64,000 bases of DNA from Bacteroidota bacterium (GTDB taxonomy: Bacteria > Bacteroidota > Bacteroidia > UKL13-3). Shown piece by piece: positions 49,251 to 59,111 of this stretch. Both the position numbers and the translations under genes were made by a program. The stretch spans positions 124,001 to 188,000 of the forward strand of contig JAIYAT010000035.1 in assembly GCA_027488905.1 (NCBI GenBank), written 5' to 3'. Under the pieces are notes generated by a model. That model saw nothing but the letters and a program-made list of their open reading frames with translations, ran no database searches and was not told the origin of the DNA. Position 1 is the first letter of the stretch. Every line of letters begins with the position of its first letter.

Positions 49251-50795
49251 TTGTTTACTATCAATGAAAATAAATACACCAAAGAAATAGTTCCGCTGAT
49301 AGGCTTTTTGCTATTAGCGGCTATCATGGGTTTTATCATTAAAAAGGGGCAGGTTGCTAGTGCGGGATTTTTTATTGCGCTGCCATTTATTTTGGCCTTA
49401 CTAGTTTGGATTTTTCGAGATCCTAAAGTTGGCGTGTTATCTGTTTTGCATTTTTCTTTTTTGGTTAATGGTTTAGGGCGTTTTTCACCTGCAGGCATAC
49501 CTTTTGGATTATTTGTGGATGGCCTTTTAATTCTAACAATTATTGCAACCATTTTTAAAGTAAATAAGAAACAAGCTGGATTAATGCAAAATCCACTTTT
49601 TTATATTTTATTGATTTGGTTTTTGTACACCTTATTTGAATTGGTAAATCCAGAAGCCAGAAGTAAGGAAGCTTGGTTTTACGCAGTAAGAGGGGTTTCA
49701 CTTTACCAAATACAACTCGTTCCTTTGATACTTATACTAATGAATACCAAGGCTGATATGGACCAATTTATTAAAATTTGGTTTATTTGGTCTCTTGTCG
49801 CAGCAATTTATGGTTTTAAAATGAATATCTTGGGTCCAAATGTTGGAGAACGGAAATGGTTGGATGAGGGAGGGAAGATTACCCATGAGATTCATGGACG
49901 ACTTAGGATTTTCTCTTTTTATTGTGACGCAGGACAATTTGGTGCTGCAATGGCTCATACTACGCTAAGTGCCTTGTTAATGGCAATTGGACCTTATCCT
50001 AAAAAGCAAAAGCAATTTTATTGGTTTATAACAGCCTTTTGCTTTTGGGGTTATGCGCTTTCTGGGTCGCGCGGACCTTTATTTGTGCTGGCAGCAGGTG
50101 GTTTTTTATATTTATTTTTGATTGGCAATTTTAGAATTGTAATGCTTGGAATAGCCATTGGTGGATTACTTTTTGGAATATTAAAGTATACCTCAATAGG
50201 GAGTTCTAATTACCAAATTCAACGCATGCGAACGGCGCTCGACCCCAATGATGCGTCATTAATAGTGCGCATTGAAAATCAAAAAAAGCTAGCTGTTTAT
50301 CTTTCTTCAAGACCAATGGGAGGTGGCATTGGGTCTGGAGGATTTTGGGGTAATAGGTTTTCGCCAGGTTCTTTTTTATCTCAAGTCGCTTTAGATAGTT
50401 GGTATGTGAAAATTTGGGTTGAAACAGGGATTATAGGGCTGGTCCTACATATTGCAAGTTTAATTTTAATTTTGATCATTGGAATAATTAATATTTTTAA
50501 ATTAAAAGATCCTGATATACGACAGCGCCTGGTGGCATTAATATGCGGATATTTTGGAATTGTTTTTGCAAGTTATGGGAATCAAATTTTAGGACAAATG
50601 CCAACAGGCACGGTGATTAATTTTACAATGGTTTACATGTTCTTGTGCATTAAATGGGATAATGAAATCACCGAAAAGAAAAATCTTGGTTCAAACCAAA
50701 AACAGATAAACGACAAGCTAGAGGTTGAGAATTTTAAGCTACCCTTTGAAGTAGGAAATAGACTTGAAAGAAGGGTAAAAGTAAAGGTTATTTAA
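49251..50795 (+). CDS. O-antigen ligase/polymerase-like membrane protein
   Basis: Poly-TM; GYALSGSRGPLFVLAAGG, RPMGGGIGSGGFWG. Confidence 0.8.
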   Translation: MFTINENKYTKEIVPLIGFLLLAAIMGFIIKKGQVASAGFFIALPFILALLVWIFRDPKVGVLSVLHFSFLVNGLGRFSPAGIPFGLFVDGLLILTIIATIFKVNKKQAGLMQNPLFYILLIWFLYTLFELVNPEARSKEAWFYAVRGVSLYQIQLVPLILILMNTKADMDQFIKIWFIWSLVAAIYGFKMNILGPNVGERKWLDEGGKITHEIHGRLRIFSFYCDAGQFGAAMAHTTLSALLMAIGPYPKKQKQFYWFITAFCFWGYALSGSRGPLFVLAAGGFLYLFLIGNFRIVMLGIAIGGLLFGILKYTSIGSSNYQIQRMRTALDPNDASLIVRIENQKKLAVYLSSRPMGGGIGSGGFWGNRFSPGSFLSQVALDSWYVKIWVETGIIGLVLHIASLILILIIGIINIFKLKDPDIRQRLVALICGYFGIVFASYGNQILGQMPTGTVINFTMVYMFLCIKWDNEITEKKNLGSNQKQINDKLEVENFKLPFEVGNRLERRVKVKVI

Positions 50796-51217
50796 TTTGG
50801 CAATGCTTGAATTGGAAAGTTAGCATCTTTCCATTTTTTAATGCCACCATCTAAATCTACCACATGCATAAAACCTTTCTTTGACATAAGTTCTGCAGCT
50901 TCACTGCTTCTGCCGCCAGATGCACAATAAATATAGTAGGTTTTAGATTTATCTAAGTTATTTAATGTTACTTCAAAATTTTCAGAGAAAAAATCTATTA
51001 ATAATGCTTCTGGGATTATGCCCTTTTTATGTTCAGAGGCAGTTCTGATATCAATTAAAACACCTGGTTGAGTTTTTAATTTTTCTGCAAATTCTTTTGG
51101 ACCAAGTAATTCAAGAATTGGCGTTTTTTCTGTGCTTTGAACTTGATTTGCATCCTGAGAACATGCATTAAATAAGGAAGAAACAAATATTAGCAATAGG
51201 TAGAATTTAATGCGCAT
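50792..51217 (-). CDS. Rhodanese-like lipoprotein
   Basis: LIDIRTASEHKKGIIPEALLIDF, YIYCASGGRSSEAAELM; lipobox SLFNAC. Confidence 0.92.
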   Translation of the reverse strand: MRIKFYLLLIFVSSLFNACSQDANQVQSTEKTPILELLGPKEFAEKLKTQPGVLIDIRTASEHKKGIIPEALLIDFFSENFEVTLNNLDKSKTYYIYCASGGRSSEAAELMSKKGFMHVVDLDGGIKKWKDANFPIQALPN

Positions 51218-51265
51218 AAAAATATGTTTTTATTGATAGACAAACTTAATAATTTGTGCCCTCAA

Positions 51266-52030
51266 ATGAAAATTACTTTTCTAGGTACTGGCACTTCGCA
51301 AGGTGTGCCTATCATTGCATGTGATTGTGTGGTTTGTAGTTCTACTGAAACAAAAGACAATAGACTACGCTCTAGTATTTTAGTGCAGTTTAATGACTTT
51401 AATATTGTGGTTGATACTGGCCCAGATTTTAGGCAGCAAATGCTTAACTGTGGAATTAAGCACCTTGATGCAATATTGTTTACCCATGGGCATAGAGATC
51501 ATACTGCTGGATTAGATGATATTAGAGGATTTAACTTTAGAATGAAAAAGGCAATTGATGTGTATTGCGAAAAAAGGGTAGAAGAGGCAATTCGTAAAGA
51601 ATTCTTTTATGCCTTTGAAGAGCCAAAATATCCAGGAGTGCCAGAAATGACAATACATTCAATTGATAATGAACCTTTCATTTTAAGTGATGAAATGATT
51701 ATTCCAATTCAAGTATTTCATCATAAACTACCAGTTTTAGGTTTTAGGTTTAGAGATTTTGTTTATATAACTGATGCAAATCGAATTGAACCTAGTGAAT
51801 TAGAAAAAGCAAAAGGATGTGAGGTTTTGGTATTAAATGCTCTAAGACGTGAACCACATATATCTCATTTCACATTGGCTGAGGCAATAGACATCGTTAA
51901 GTTGGTTCAACCCAAAGTGGCATATTTTACACATATTAGCCATCAATTGGGTTTGCACGAGGAGCTTGAAAAAGAATTGCCTAATAATATTCATTTGGCA
52001 TATGACGGCTTAGAATTAGTTTTTGCATGA
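51266..52030 (+). CDS. MBL-fold metallohydrolase, PhnP-like
   Basis: MKITFLGTGTSQGVPIIACDCVVC, FTHGHRDHTAGLDDIRGF. Confidence 0.94.
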   Translation: MKITFLGTGTSQGVPIIACDCVVCSSTETKDNRLRSSILVQFNDFNIVVDTGPDFRQQMLNCGIKHLDAILFTHGHRDHTAGLDDIRGFNFRMKKAIDVYCEKRVEEAIRKEFFYAFEEPKYPGVPEMTIHSIDNEPFILSDEMIIPIQVFHHKLPVLGFRFRDFVYITDANRIEPSELEKAKGCEVLVLNALRREPHISHFTLAEAIDIVKLVQPKVAYFTHISHQLGLHEELEKELPNNIHLAYDGLELVFA

Positions 52031-53457
52031 GGTCTCTACATCAACATGCTTCGATTATCCCACTTTTAGCAGAAAATTTGAATGAAGTACTTTTAGGATT
52101 TTATTTACAAGATGCCTTTGCTGCTAATAAGGAAGAATTGAACTTAATTTTTGTAAAAGAAAAGGAGCAGTTGAGTTTAGCGTTAAATGTGGAAGCGAAA
52201 ACTGGACTTTTGTTCTTTTATGATAAAGAGTTAATCAGAGAGGGAGGGGCAATGCCTTTGTTTAAAAGTTTAATTGGGCAATGTATAACATCGGTTGTGG
52301 CTCATTTAAATAACCGCTCTTTTGCAATAAAATTTGAAAATAAACAACAATTGATTTTTAAGTTGTATAGCGGCTTAAGCAACGTGCTTTTAGCAGATGA
52401 TGAAAAAGTGTTAAGCCTCTTTAGAAGCAGCATTCAAAATGATAAAAATAGCAACCTTAATGATTTGAACCAAAGCCATGTTGTTACACCTATTACAGCT
52501 GATTCTTACTTTTATATAGGCCAAATAGTAGAAGGTTTGAAAAAGGAATTGTCTTTTCTAACAGAACCTCAGGGAACAGTTGTTTGGCAAGGTTCGCATA
52601 TTATTGAAGGTTTACATGAGTTTGCTTCACAATATCTTCAACAGTTTAAGTATCAAACCTTAAAAGCTGAATTAGAGCAAAAGTTTAGCAGACAATTAAA
52701 AGGTAAAAAAGCAGCATTAATTGCAGCAGAAAAAAGGCTCATACAGCTTGATGAAGAGATTCCACCTGAAGAGTTAGGTCATATCTTAATGGCCAATTTA
52801 CATCAAATAAAAAAAGGTGAAACAGAGGTGAGCTTATTTGATTTTTATCGAAATCAACCTCTTGAAATAAAACTTAAAAAAGATTTATCGCCAGCAGATA
52901 ATGCTGCTTATTATTACAAGAAAGCAAAGAATAGAAGTGTAGAAAAACATCAATTTGAGAAGCGGGTGCTTCAATTGAATGCTGAAATTAGCAATTTAGA
53001 AATACTGGTTGAAAAAGTTGCTTCGGCGCAAAAATTAAAGGAATTGAGATCAGTCCAACCAGAGACAAAACAGCAAAAGCGTTCGGTTCAACCCGATAAA
53101 TTTAAGCATTTTACCCTAAAGGAATTTGATATTTACATTGGAAAAAGTGCAGAAAACAATGACGAGTTAACGCAACGATTTGCAAAGAAAGATGATTTGT
53201 GGCTGCATGCTAGAGGAGTTGGTGGCAGTCATGTAGTTATTAAGAAGAAACCAGCTAAAGATTTTCCAAAGGAGGTAATTGAATATGCAGCACAATTGGC
53301 AGCTTATTATTCTAAAGCAAAGGGCAGCGGCTTGGTTCCTGTGATTTATACACCGAAAAAGTTTGTTAGAAAACCCAAGGGTGCTAATTTAGGTCAGGTG
53401 CTTGTTGAGAAGGAAGAGGTAATTATGGTTGAACCTAAAAAGCCAGAGGGTGATTGA
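52027..53457 (+). CDS. rqcH: NFACT-family ribosome quality control protein
   Basis: NFACT-N, coiled coil, FTLKEFDIYIGKSAENNDELTQRFAKKDDLWLHARGVGGSHVVIK. Confidence 0.9.
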   Translation: MRSLHQHASIIPLLAENLNEVLLGFYLQDAFAANKEELNLIFVKEKEQLSLALNVEAKTGLLFFYDKELIREGGAMPLFKSLIGQCITSVVAHLNNRSFAIKFENKQQLIFKLYSGLSNVLLADDEKVLSLFRSSIQNDKNSNLNDLNQSHVVTPITADSYFYIGQIVEGLKKELSFLTEPQGTVVWQGSHIIEGLHEFASQYLQQFKYQTLKAELEQKFSRQLKGKKAALIAAEKRLIQLDEEIPPEELGHILMANLHQIKKGETEVSLFDFYRNQPLEIKLKKDLSPADNAAYYYKKAKNRSVEKHQFEKRVLQLNAEISNLEILVEKVASAQKLKELRSVQPETKQQKRSVQPDKFKHFTLKEFDIYIGKSAENNDELTQRFAKKDDLWLHARGVGGSHVVIKKKPAKDFPKEVIEYAAQLAAYYSKAKGSGLVPVIYTPKKFVRKPKGANLGQVLVEKEEVIMVEPKKPEGD

Positions 53458-53474
53458 ATTGAGTTAAAAGCATT

Positions 53475-53508
53475 TTAAAAAAAAGCCCTTACTTTCGTAA
53501 AGGCTTTT
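53475..53508. terminator. Bidirectional terminator-like hairpin between rqcH and tRNA-His
   Basis: AAAAGCCCTTAC TTTC GTAAAGGCTTTT. Confidence 0.75.
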
Positions 53509-53509
53509 G

Positions 53510-53584
53510 GGTGGAATACCGGGCTCGAACCGGCGACCTCCTGAACCACAATCAGGCGCTCTAACCAACTGAGCTAAAACCACC
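53510..53584 (-). tRNA. tRNA-His(GTG), with atypical acceptor stem
   Basis: GGTGGTTTTAGCTCAGTTGG...GATTGTGGTTC...GCCGGTTCGAGCCCGGTATTCCACC; G-1 encoded. Confidence 0.9.
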
Positions 53585-53634
53585 ATTAAAGGGATGCAAA
53601 TTTAGTACTCAAAGAAGAATTTCAAAATATTTTT

Positions 53635-54375
53635 TTATTTAATTCTCATTTCTACCACATCCCAATTCAATACACTCCAGAAAGCAGTTACATAATCTGC
53701 TCTTTTATTCTGATATTTAAGATAATAGGCATGTTCCCAAACATCTATTCCAAACAAAATTTTTATTTTATTTTGCGACTCTTTAGGTGCATTCATCAAT
53801 GGATTCTCTTGATTTGGCGAATTAACAATCTTCAATTGGTTGTTTTGAAGGATAACCCAGCACCAACCAGAACCAAAAATTGACAAAGCCATTTTGTTAA
53901 ATGTATTTTGAAACATCTCTACACTTCCAAAACTTTTTATTGCAAGAGCTGTGAAATTCTCTCCCATCGAAGTTCCAACCTTTAGTTGTTCCCAGAAAAA
54001 ACTATGGTTCCAATGACCGCCACCATGGTTGCGTAATACTGGAATTAACTCTTTTGTTTGCTTGTCTAAATCATGAAACAATTCTTCTAAACTTTTCTGC
54101 AACGCTGCTGGTTCTTTGCTAAGTCCTTCATTCAGTTTTGTGATATAAGCTTGATGGTGTTTGGTGTGATGGATTTCCATCGTTTGCGCATCTATAAAGG
54201 GTTCTAAGGCATTATAAGCATATCCAAGTTTTGGCAATTCATATTTGCCATTTATAGGTTTCATCTCATCTGGCACTAAATAATCATTGGTGTTTTTTGC
54301 TTTTAGAATGTTCGTTCCAGCAAATATTCCAAGGCCTAGACCAAGTGATGTTTTGAGAAATTCTTTTCTTTCCAT
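53635..54375 (-). CDS. Fe/Mn superoxide dismutase with N-terminal export signal
   Basis: MEIHHTKHHQAYITKLN, GGGHWNHSFFW, DVWEHAYYLKYQNKRADYV. Confidence 0.94.
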   Translation of the reverse strand: MERKEFLKTSLGLGLGIFAGTNILKAKNTNDYLVPDEMKPINGKYELPKLGYAYNALEPFIDAQTMEIHHTKHHQAYITKLNEGLSKEPAALQKSLEELFHDLDKQTKELIPVLRNHGGGHWNHSFFWEQLKVGTSMGENFTALAIKSFGSVEMFQNTFNKMALSIFGSGWCWVILQNNQLKIVNSPNQENPLMNAPKESQNKIKILFGIDVWEHAYYLKYQNKRADYVTAFWSVLNWDVVEMRIK

Positions 54376-54440
54376 AAATCTTTTATTTATTCGAACCTAA
54401 GTAAATGGATTCACAAACTCAAAACAAAGTTTTGGTCTAA

Positions 54441-56327
54441 TCAATTATAAATTCTTACCCTAAAGCCAAACCTAAAAGCTCTTAATGGAATGGGGTTGTT
54501 TGGTGTTAGGTAGAAGCCTTTGTTCGTCCAATCCATATTTACATGTTCCATTTTTAGGAAGAAAACGGCTGTTAATACCTTGAAATTTAGAAATGCGTCA
54601 ATTAAAGGGTAATTGCCAATAGTGTAATTATCTTGCAAGTAAAAGGCACGCGCAGCAGGATTCCAAGCGTAAGCTTCCCAAGAAGTGTTGTAATTAATGT
54701 TGGTACCTAATTCTATCTCTAGGGCTTTTTTAAATAATTCTGCATGCAAGAAATAACGAATATTTCCACCCATTTGTGGTAACCTTAAATAACCTCTATT
54801 TGAGGCCTGTAAAAAGAAATTATGTTCTAACCATAATATTCCAATTTGAAATGTTTTACTGGCTTCTAGCGTATTAACCAATAGAATTTCATTGCTTTGT
54901 TGTGGCTTGACATTTTGATTGAAATACACCCAGTTAGCAACTATGTATTGGTTGAACCTAAGATGAAAATTATGTCTAAATCCTCTTGTGCTTAAACCTG
55001 CTCTCCAGTTTAGTACATTGATTTTTGAATAGCTATTTGTCCAATTAAAAGTATTTGAATAAAAACGACTTAATGTATAATCCACTTCTCTCAATTGGTT
55101 TGAAAGCCCAGCAGAAATAGAGAATTTTTTACTTCTAAAAAGTAAGTCACCACCTAGTTTTATATCATTTTGATTGTAACCAAATGGCGTATAAGCTGCC
55201 AAAATTGAAACACCTATGTTGTTATCTGATTTTGGCAGTCTTTCTAATCTAAACTCACCCCAAAAGTTTTGCAAGTTTTCACCATAATTTTGCATTTGGG
55301 TTTGAATAATTTGGTGATGTGCAGAGAATGAAACTAGGCTTTGATGCCTTTCATTGGTTTTGCTCCAAAGGTTATAGGCCAAGCTATTGGTAAAGGTTCT
55401 TGCCGAAATAGAGTCGAAAAATATGCCAGTTGAATCCAATAACTTTGAAGGAAATAGATAGGATGTATCTCCTAATAAGTTGTCTAAAAAATAGGCTTCT
55501 TTATGATAGTTGAAGGTATGAGAGATAAAACCATTTCGCTGTATGATTGCACTTGAGTCTTCGTCTGTGTATTCCCAAGTTTTGTGACCCAAATAATAAT
55601 ATTGTTTTAATTGAAAATTTGTGGATTTATATCTGCTTTGCGCACCAGTTAATCTAACATCTGAAGATTTATCTGTGCCTGTTAAGGTTTCAAAAAGCGA
55701 ATCGCTACGCAGGCCTCCATTTTCGTTGTTGATACCTCTATTTCTAATAAAACTTGTGAGTAGGCCATATCTTTGATCTTTAGAAAAATAACTAGCAAAC
55801 AAACTAGTGTAGTAACCACTTGTTTTTTGGTTCACAAAGAATCCTTCGTTTGTTATTCTATCATAGTGTCCGCCAATATTAATGCGCGGACTTAAATTTA
55901 AGGCAGCTTTAATTCCAAATTGCAGAAATTCTCTTTGACCTTGAGTATAAGTGATATCCGCGTAGGGTTTTTTGGTCAAGAAATATTGAATATCAGAAGG
56001 CTTTTTGAAATAGGTTTCATATGGGTTAAAGGTGAAATTAAACCCCATTTCTTTATCAAAATTAAAAAAGGCATTTCTGTGGGCTGAACCAATATTCCCA
56101 AGGTCTTGAAAGGCTAAAGTTTTTTTATATAGCGGATGATATATTTCGTCTTTTTTGATGAGCGTATCCACAATTACATAAGGAAGATTTCTATCAAGAT
56201 TATGTTCTGTTGTATAAAAAGTGATAAACTTTTCAAGCGCAGCAGAATCAATTTGGGCTTTTGCGTTAGGGAAGTATGCAGCAAAAGTCAAAATTATAAA
56301 ATAGTAAATCTTAAATTTTCTACTCAC
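54441..56327 (-). CDS. Putative porin / outer-membrane beta-barrel protein
   Basis: Signal peptide; long amphipathic beta-strand pattern. Confidence 0.7.
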   Translation of the reverse strand: MSRKFKIYYFIILTFAAYFPNAKAQIDSAALEKFITFYTTEHNLDRNLPYVIVDTLIKKDEIYHPLYKKTLAFQDLGNIGSAHRNAFFNFDKEMGFNFTFNPYETYFKKPSDIQYFLTKKPYADITYTQGQREFLQFGIKAALNLSPRINIGGHYDRITNEGFFVNQKTSGYYTSLFASYFSKDQRYGLLTSFIRNRGINNENGGLRSDSLFETLTGTDKSSDVRLTGAQSRYKSTNFQLKQYYYLGHKTWEYTDEDSSAIIQRNGFISHTFNYHKEAYFLDNLLGDTSYLFPSKLLDSTGIFFDSISARTFTNSLAYNLWSKTNERHQSLVSFSAHHQIIQTQMQNYGENLQNFWGEFRLERLPKSDNNIGVSILAAYTPFGYNQNDIKLGGDLLFRSKKFSISAGLSNQLREVDYTLSRFYSNTFNWTNSYSKINVLNWRAGLSTRGFRHNFHLRFNQYIVANWVYFNQNVKPQQSNEILLVNTLEASKTFQIGILWLEHNFFLQASNRGYLRLPQMGGNIRYFLHAELFKKALEIELGTNINYNTSWEAYAWNPAARAFYLQDNYTIGNYPLIDAFLNFKVLTAVFFLKMEHVNMDWTNKGFYLTPNNPIPLRAFRFGFRVRIYN

Positions 56328-57721
56328 AGTTTAATCAGCTTCTTTTTAATTGATTGATTCCCGTTTTCTATGTTAACTAGATAGACACCAGGTGACCAAT
56401 TTTCAATGGACGTTTCAAATGTAGGTTGGGAGATTGGTTTCTGCAAAATCAATTCACCTAAACTATTATAAATTTTTACAATTGAATTGGCGCTTGGTTC
56501 AAACCCAATTGTTAGTTGAAAACTTGAGGAAGCTGGGTTTGGATAGATTTTAACTTGAGGAGCATCTAAAGTATTTGGTAAGCCTGTTAGTTCTTTGGAA
56601 GGTTTAAGTGTAAAAATACCTTCTTGCATGTCGCTTGCAGCAATGGTGCCTGAAGGAAACCAAGGATATAAACCCCAGCAGCCGTTAAAACCTTCATAAC
56701 TAGCAGGAGGAAATGGGAAAGTTCTATAATACCCAACTTGAACAGGATTAAATGGGTTTTTCAAATCAAAAATTACCACTCCTTCATGGTAATAAGAAAC
56801 ATAAGCAAAATCTCCCACCCAAAAGGCATTATGTGCTGTTGCATTGGTGCTTGCTTCAAATTTGCTCACTAGTTTAGGGTCATAAATATTGCTTACGTCA
56901 AATATTTTAATTGCCAAACCATTTGGAACTTCGTCTGTAAACATGATGTATTTTCCGTTTGGAGAGAGCCAACTGCTATGATTGTAGCCGTTTTCTGGGT
57001 AATCTGCAATTACTGTTATTAAGGCTTGTTTATTTAAATTCCTTAAATCAAAAACCCATAAACCTGTGTATTCAGTCGAGCACCAAGCTGTATCATTTCT
57101 AACATAGACTTCGTGAACACTTTTAAAGGCTTCGATATTTCCATTAAATTTAGGGACATTTAAACTTCCTATTTTTATAGGAATTTCTGGGTTTTCTAGG
57201 CTAATGACATCCATTGCATTGGTAACGCCATATTTAGTCCTATTAATGCACATATACAGTCTTTTGCTTTCAGCTTCAATAAAAATACTATGCGTATTAT
57301 GAGCAATTGTGTCGCTATCATAAACTTTATGAGCAGAGTCTGGTAAAAAGCTTAAATCAAAGACCTGCAAACTTCCTAATTGTTTATTATCACTAACGCA
57401 ATATACATAATGACTGTAGCATTCTAAATCTCTATTTACCATTTGTTTAGATTTACCATCTTCAACATCACACAAAACAATATTTTGAGGATTTGTGATG
57501 TCAAAGAAATAAATGCTATCTGTGCTTCCAGCAATGATATATTCTCTTTTGTTGAGAGTATCTACATAACCTGTAAGGTCGCTCCAGATTTGAGTTCCAT
57601 TAATTCTTGGTAAATTTGGATTTTGCCAATGGTCTAGGAGTTTTATGTTTAAAGACTTATCCTGCGCAAAGGTTTGGTTCAAGCCGAAAAAAAAGAATAC
57701 AATGTAAAGATACTTTACCAT
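56324..57721 (-). CDS. Choice-of-anchor-B-like protein with T9SS type A sorting domain
   Basis: Beta-propeller-like repeats; C-terminal YPNPASSSFQLTI...GVYLVNIENGNQSIKKKLIKL. Confidence 0.88.
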   Translation of the reverse strand: MVKYLYIVFFFFGLNQTFAQDKSLNIKLLDHWQNPNLPRINGTQIWSDLTGYVDTLNKREYIIAGSTDSIYFFDITNPQNIVLCDVEDGKSKQMVNRDLECYSHYVYCVSDNKQLGSLQVFDLSFLPDSAHKVYDSDTIAHNTHSIFIEAESKRLYMCINRTKYGVTNAMDVISLENPEIPIKIGSLNVPKFNGNIEAFKSVHEVYVRNDTAWCSTEYTGLWVFDLRNLNKQALITVIADYPENGYNHSSWLSPNGKYIMFTDEVPNGLAIKIFDVSNIYDPKLVSKFEASTNATAHNAFWVGDFAYVSYYHEGVVIFDLKNPFNPVQVGYYRTFPFPPASYEGFNGCWGLYPWFPSGTIAASDMQEGIFTLKPSKELTGLPNTLDAPQVKIYPNPASSSFQLTIGFEPSANSIVKIYNSLGELILQKPISQPTFETSIENWSPGVYLVNIENGNQSIKKKLIKL

Positions 57722-59103
57722 TTGATAATCTTTTTGGTTTGATTGCCTTTTTCATTGAAAACGTTCAAGAAATAGACGCCAGCAGCTAAATGACTCAAAT
57801 CAATTTGGTTTCGGTTTGAACCAAGTGTACCATGCAATTCTTGGATTCCTGAAATATTAAATAGAGTAAAATCATATACACCATTTTCTAATCCAGAAAT
57901 AAAAACATTATCGCGGGTTGGGTTAGGGAAAAAACCAAAGTCAAGGTTATTTGAAATAATGTTTTCGTTGCCTACCAAGCTGCTATCAATTTCAAAAACA
58001 AAAATTCCTGAAGTTAAGTCGCTTGCAATAATATGCTTGCTTGGCAAGAAAGGGTAGATACCCCAGCAACCTTTAAATCCTCCGTATTGTTCGGGCTCAA
58101 CGGGGTGTGTATCATACCAAGCAACTTGGTAAGGTTTTGAAGGGTCTTTAACATTATAAACTCTTACACCATCATGATAAGAAGAAACATAGGCAAAATC
58201 ACCATACCAAAAAGCATTATGCGGCATTGCAGATGGATTGCTATTAAACATACTAACAAAGCGCGGTTCTGTGAAATTTTTTAAGTCGTAAATTTTTATA
58301 TCTAGTCCTGTATTTTCATCCGTAAACATGATGTATCTGCCAGTTTTATCTAACCAACTAGAGTGGTTATAACCTCTATCTGGGTAGGAGTTGATGATGT
58401 TAATTAATCTTTGATTTGATAGGTTTTTCAAATCAAAAATAAAGAGACCCGAATTTTCACAACTAAGGTAAACTGTATCATTTCTAACATACATTTCGTG
58501 AACAGCATTGAACAAGTCAAAATTATTTGGATCCTTTGGCACTTGTAATTCTGCTAAAAACAGCGGGTTTTCTGGGTTTTCCAAGCTTAAAACATCCAAT
58601 GCTGAGAAACCTCCAGGTTTTGAATTCATGCTCATGTACAATCTCTTAGATTGAGAATCCACAAAAATGGTATGTGTAAAAGTGCCTAAAGCATTGCTTT
58701 CATAAACTTTATGGACCGAATCAGGAAGGTATTGTAAATCAAAAATTTGAAGTGCGCCTATTCCAGATGCTTGGTCGGAAACGCAATATGCATAATGTTT
58801 ATAGGTTTCATAATCTCTGTTTCTTGCAAAACGAGATGAGCCATGTTGTCTGGCAACTAATTTTATTTGAGTAGGAATTGTAATATCGAAAAAATAAACG
58901 CTATCAGTTGTACCTGCAATAATATATTCTTTGTTTTTAATTGGGTCGAACCAACCTGTTAAATCGTTCCAAATGTCTGTTACGTCTACCTTTGGCAGGA
59001 GTGAGTCATTATAATTAGAAAGAAGTTTCATTTTATAGGCTTGTTGCCCATTTGCTATAAAATGGAATAGGATTATAGAGACAAATAACAGTGGTTTTTT
59101 CAT
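57715..59103 (-). CDS. Choice-of-anchor-B-like protein with T9SS sorting domain, tandem paralogue
   Basis: Aligns throughout with 56324-57721; C-terminal FFPNPTRDNVFIS...GVYFLNVFNEKGNQTKKIIKW. Confidence 0.88.
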   Translation of the reverse strand: MKKPLLFVSIILFHFIANGQQAYKMKLLSNYNDSLLPKVDVTDIWNDLTGWFDPIKNKEYIIAGTTDSVYFFDITIPTQIKLVARQHGSSRFARNRDYETYKHYAYCVSDQASGIGALQIFDLQYLPDSVHKVYESNALGTFTHTIFVDSQSKRLYMSMNSKPGGFSALDVLSLENPENPLFLAELQVPKDPNNFDLFNAVHEMYVRNDTVYLSCENSGLFIFDLKNLSNQRLINIINSYPDRGYNHSSWLDKTGRYIMFTDENTGLDIKIYDLKNFTEPRFVSMFNSNPSAMPHNAFWYGDFAYVSSYHDGVRVYNVKDPSKPYQVAWYDTHPVEPEQYGGFKGCWGIYPFLPSKHIIASDLTSGIFVFEIDSSLVGNENIISNNLDFGFFPNPTRDNVFISGLENGVYDFTLFNISGIQELHGTLGSNRNQIDLSHLAAGVYFLNVFNEKGNQTKKIIKW

Positions 59104-59111
59104 GGATAAGG

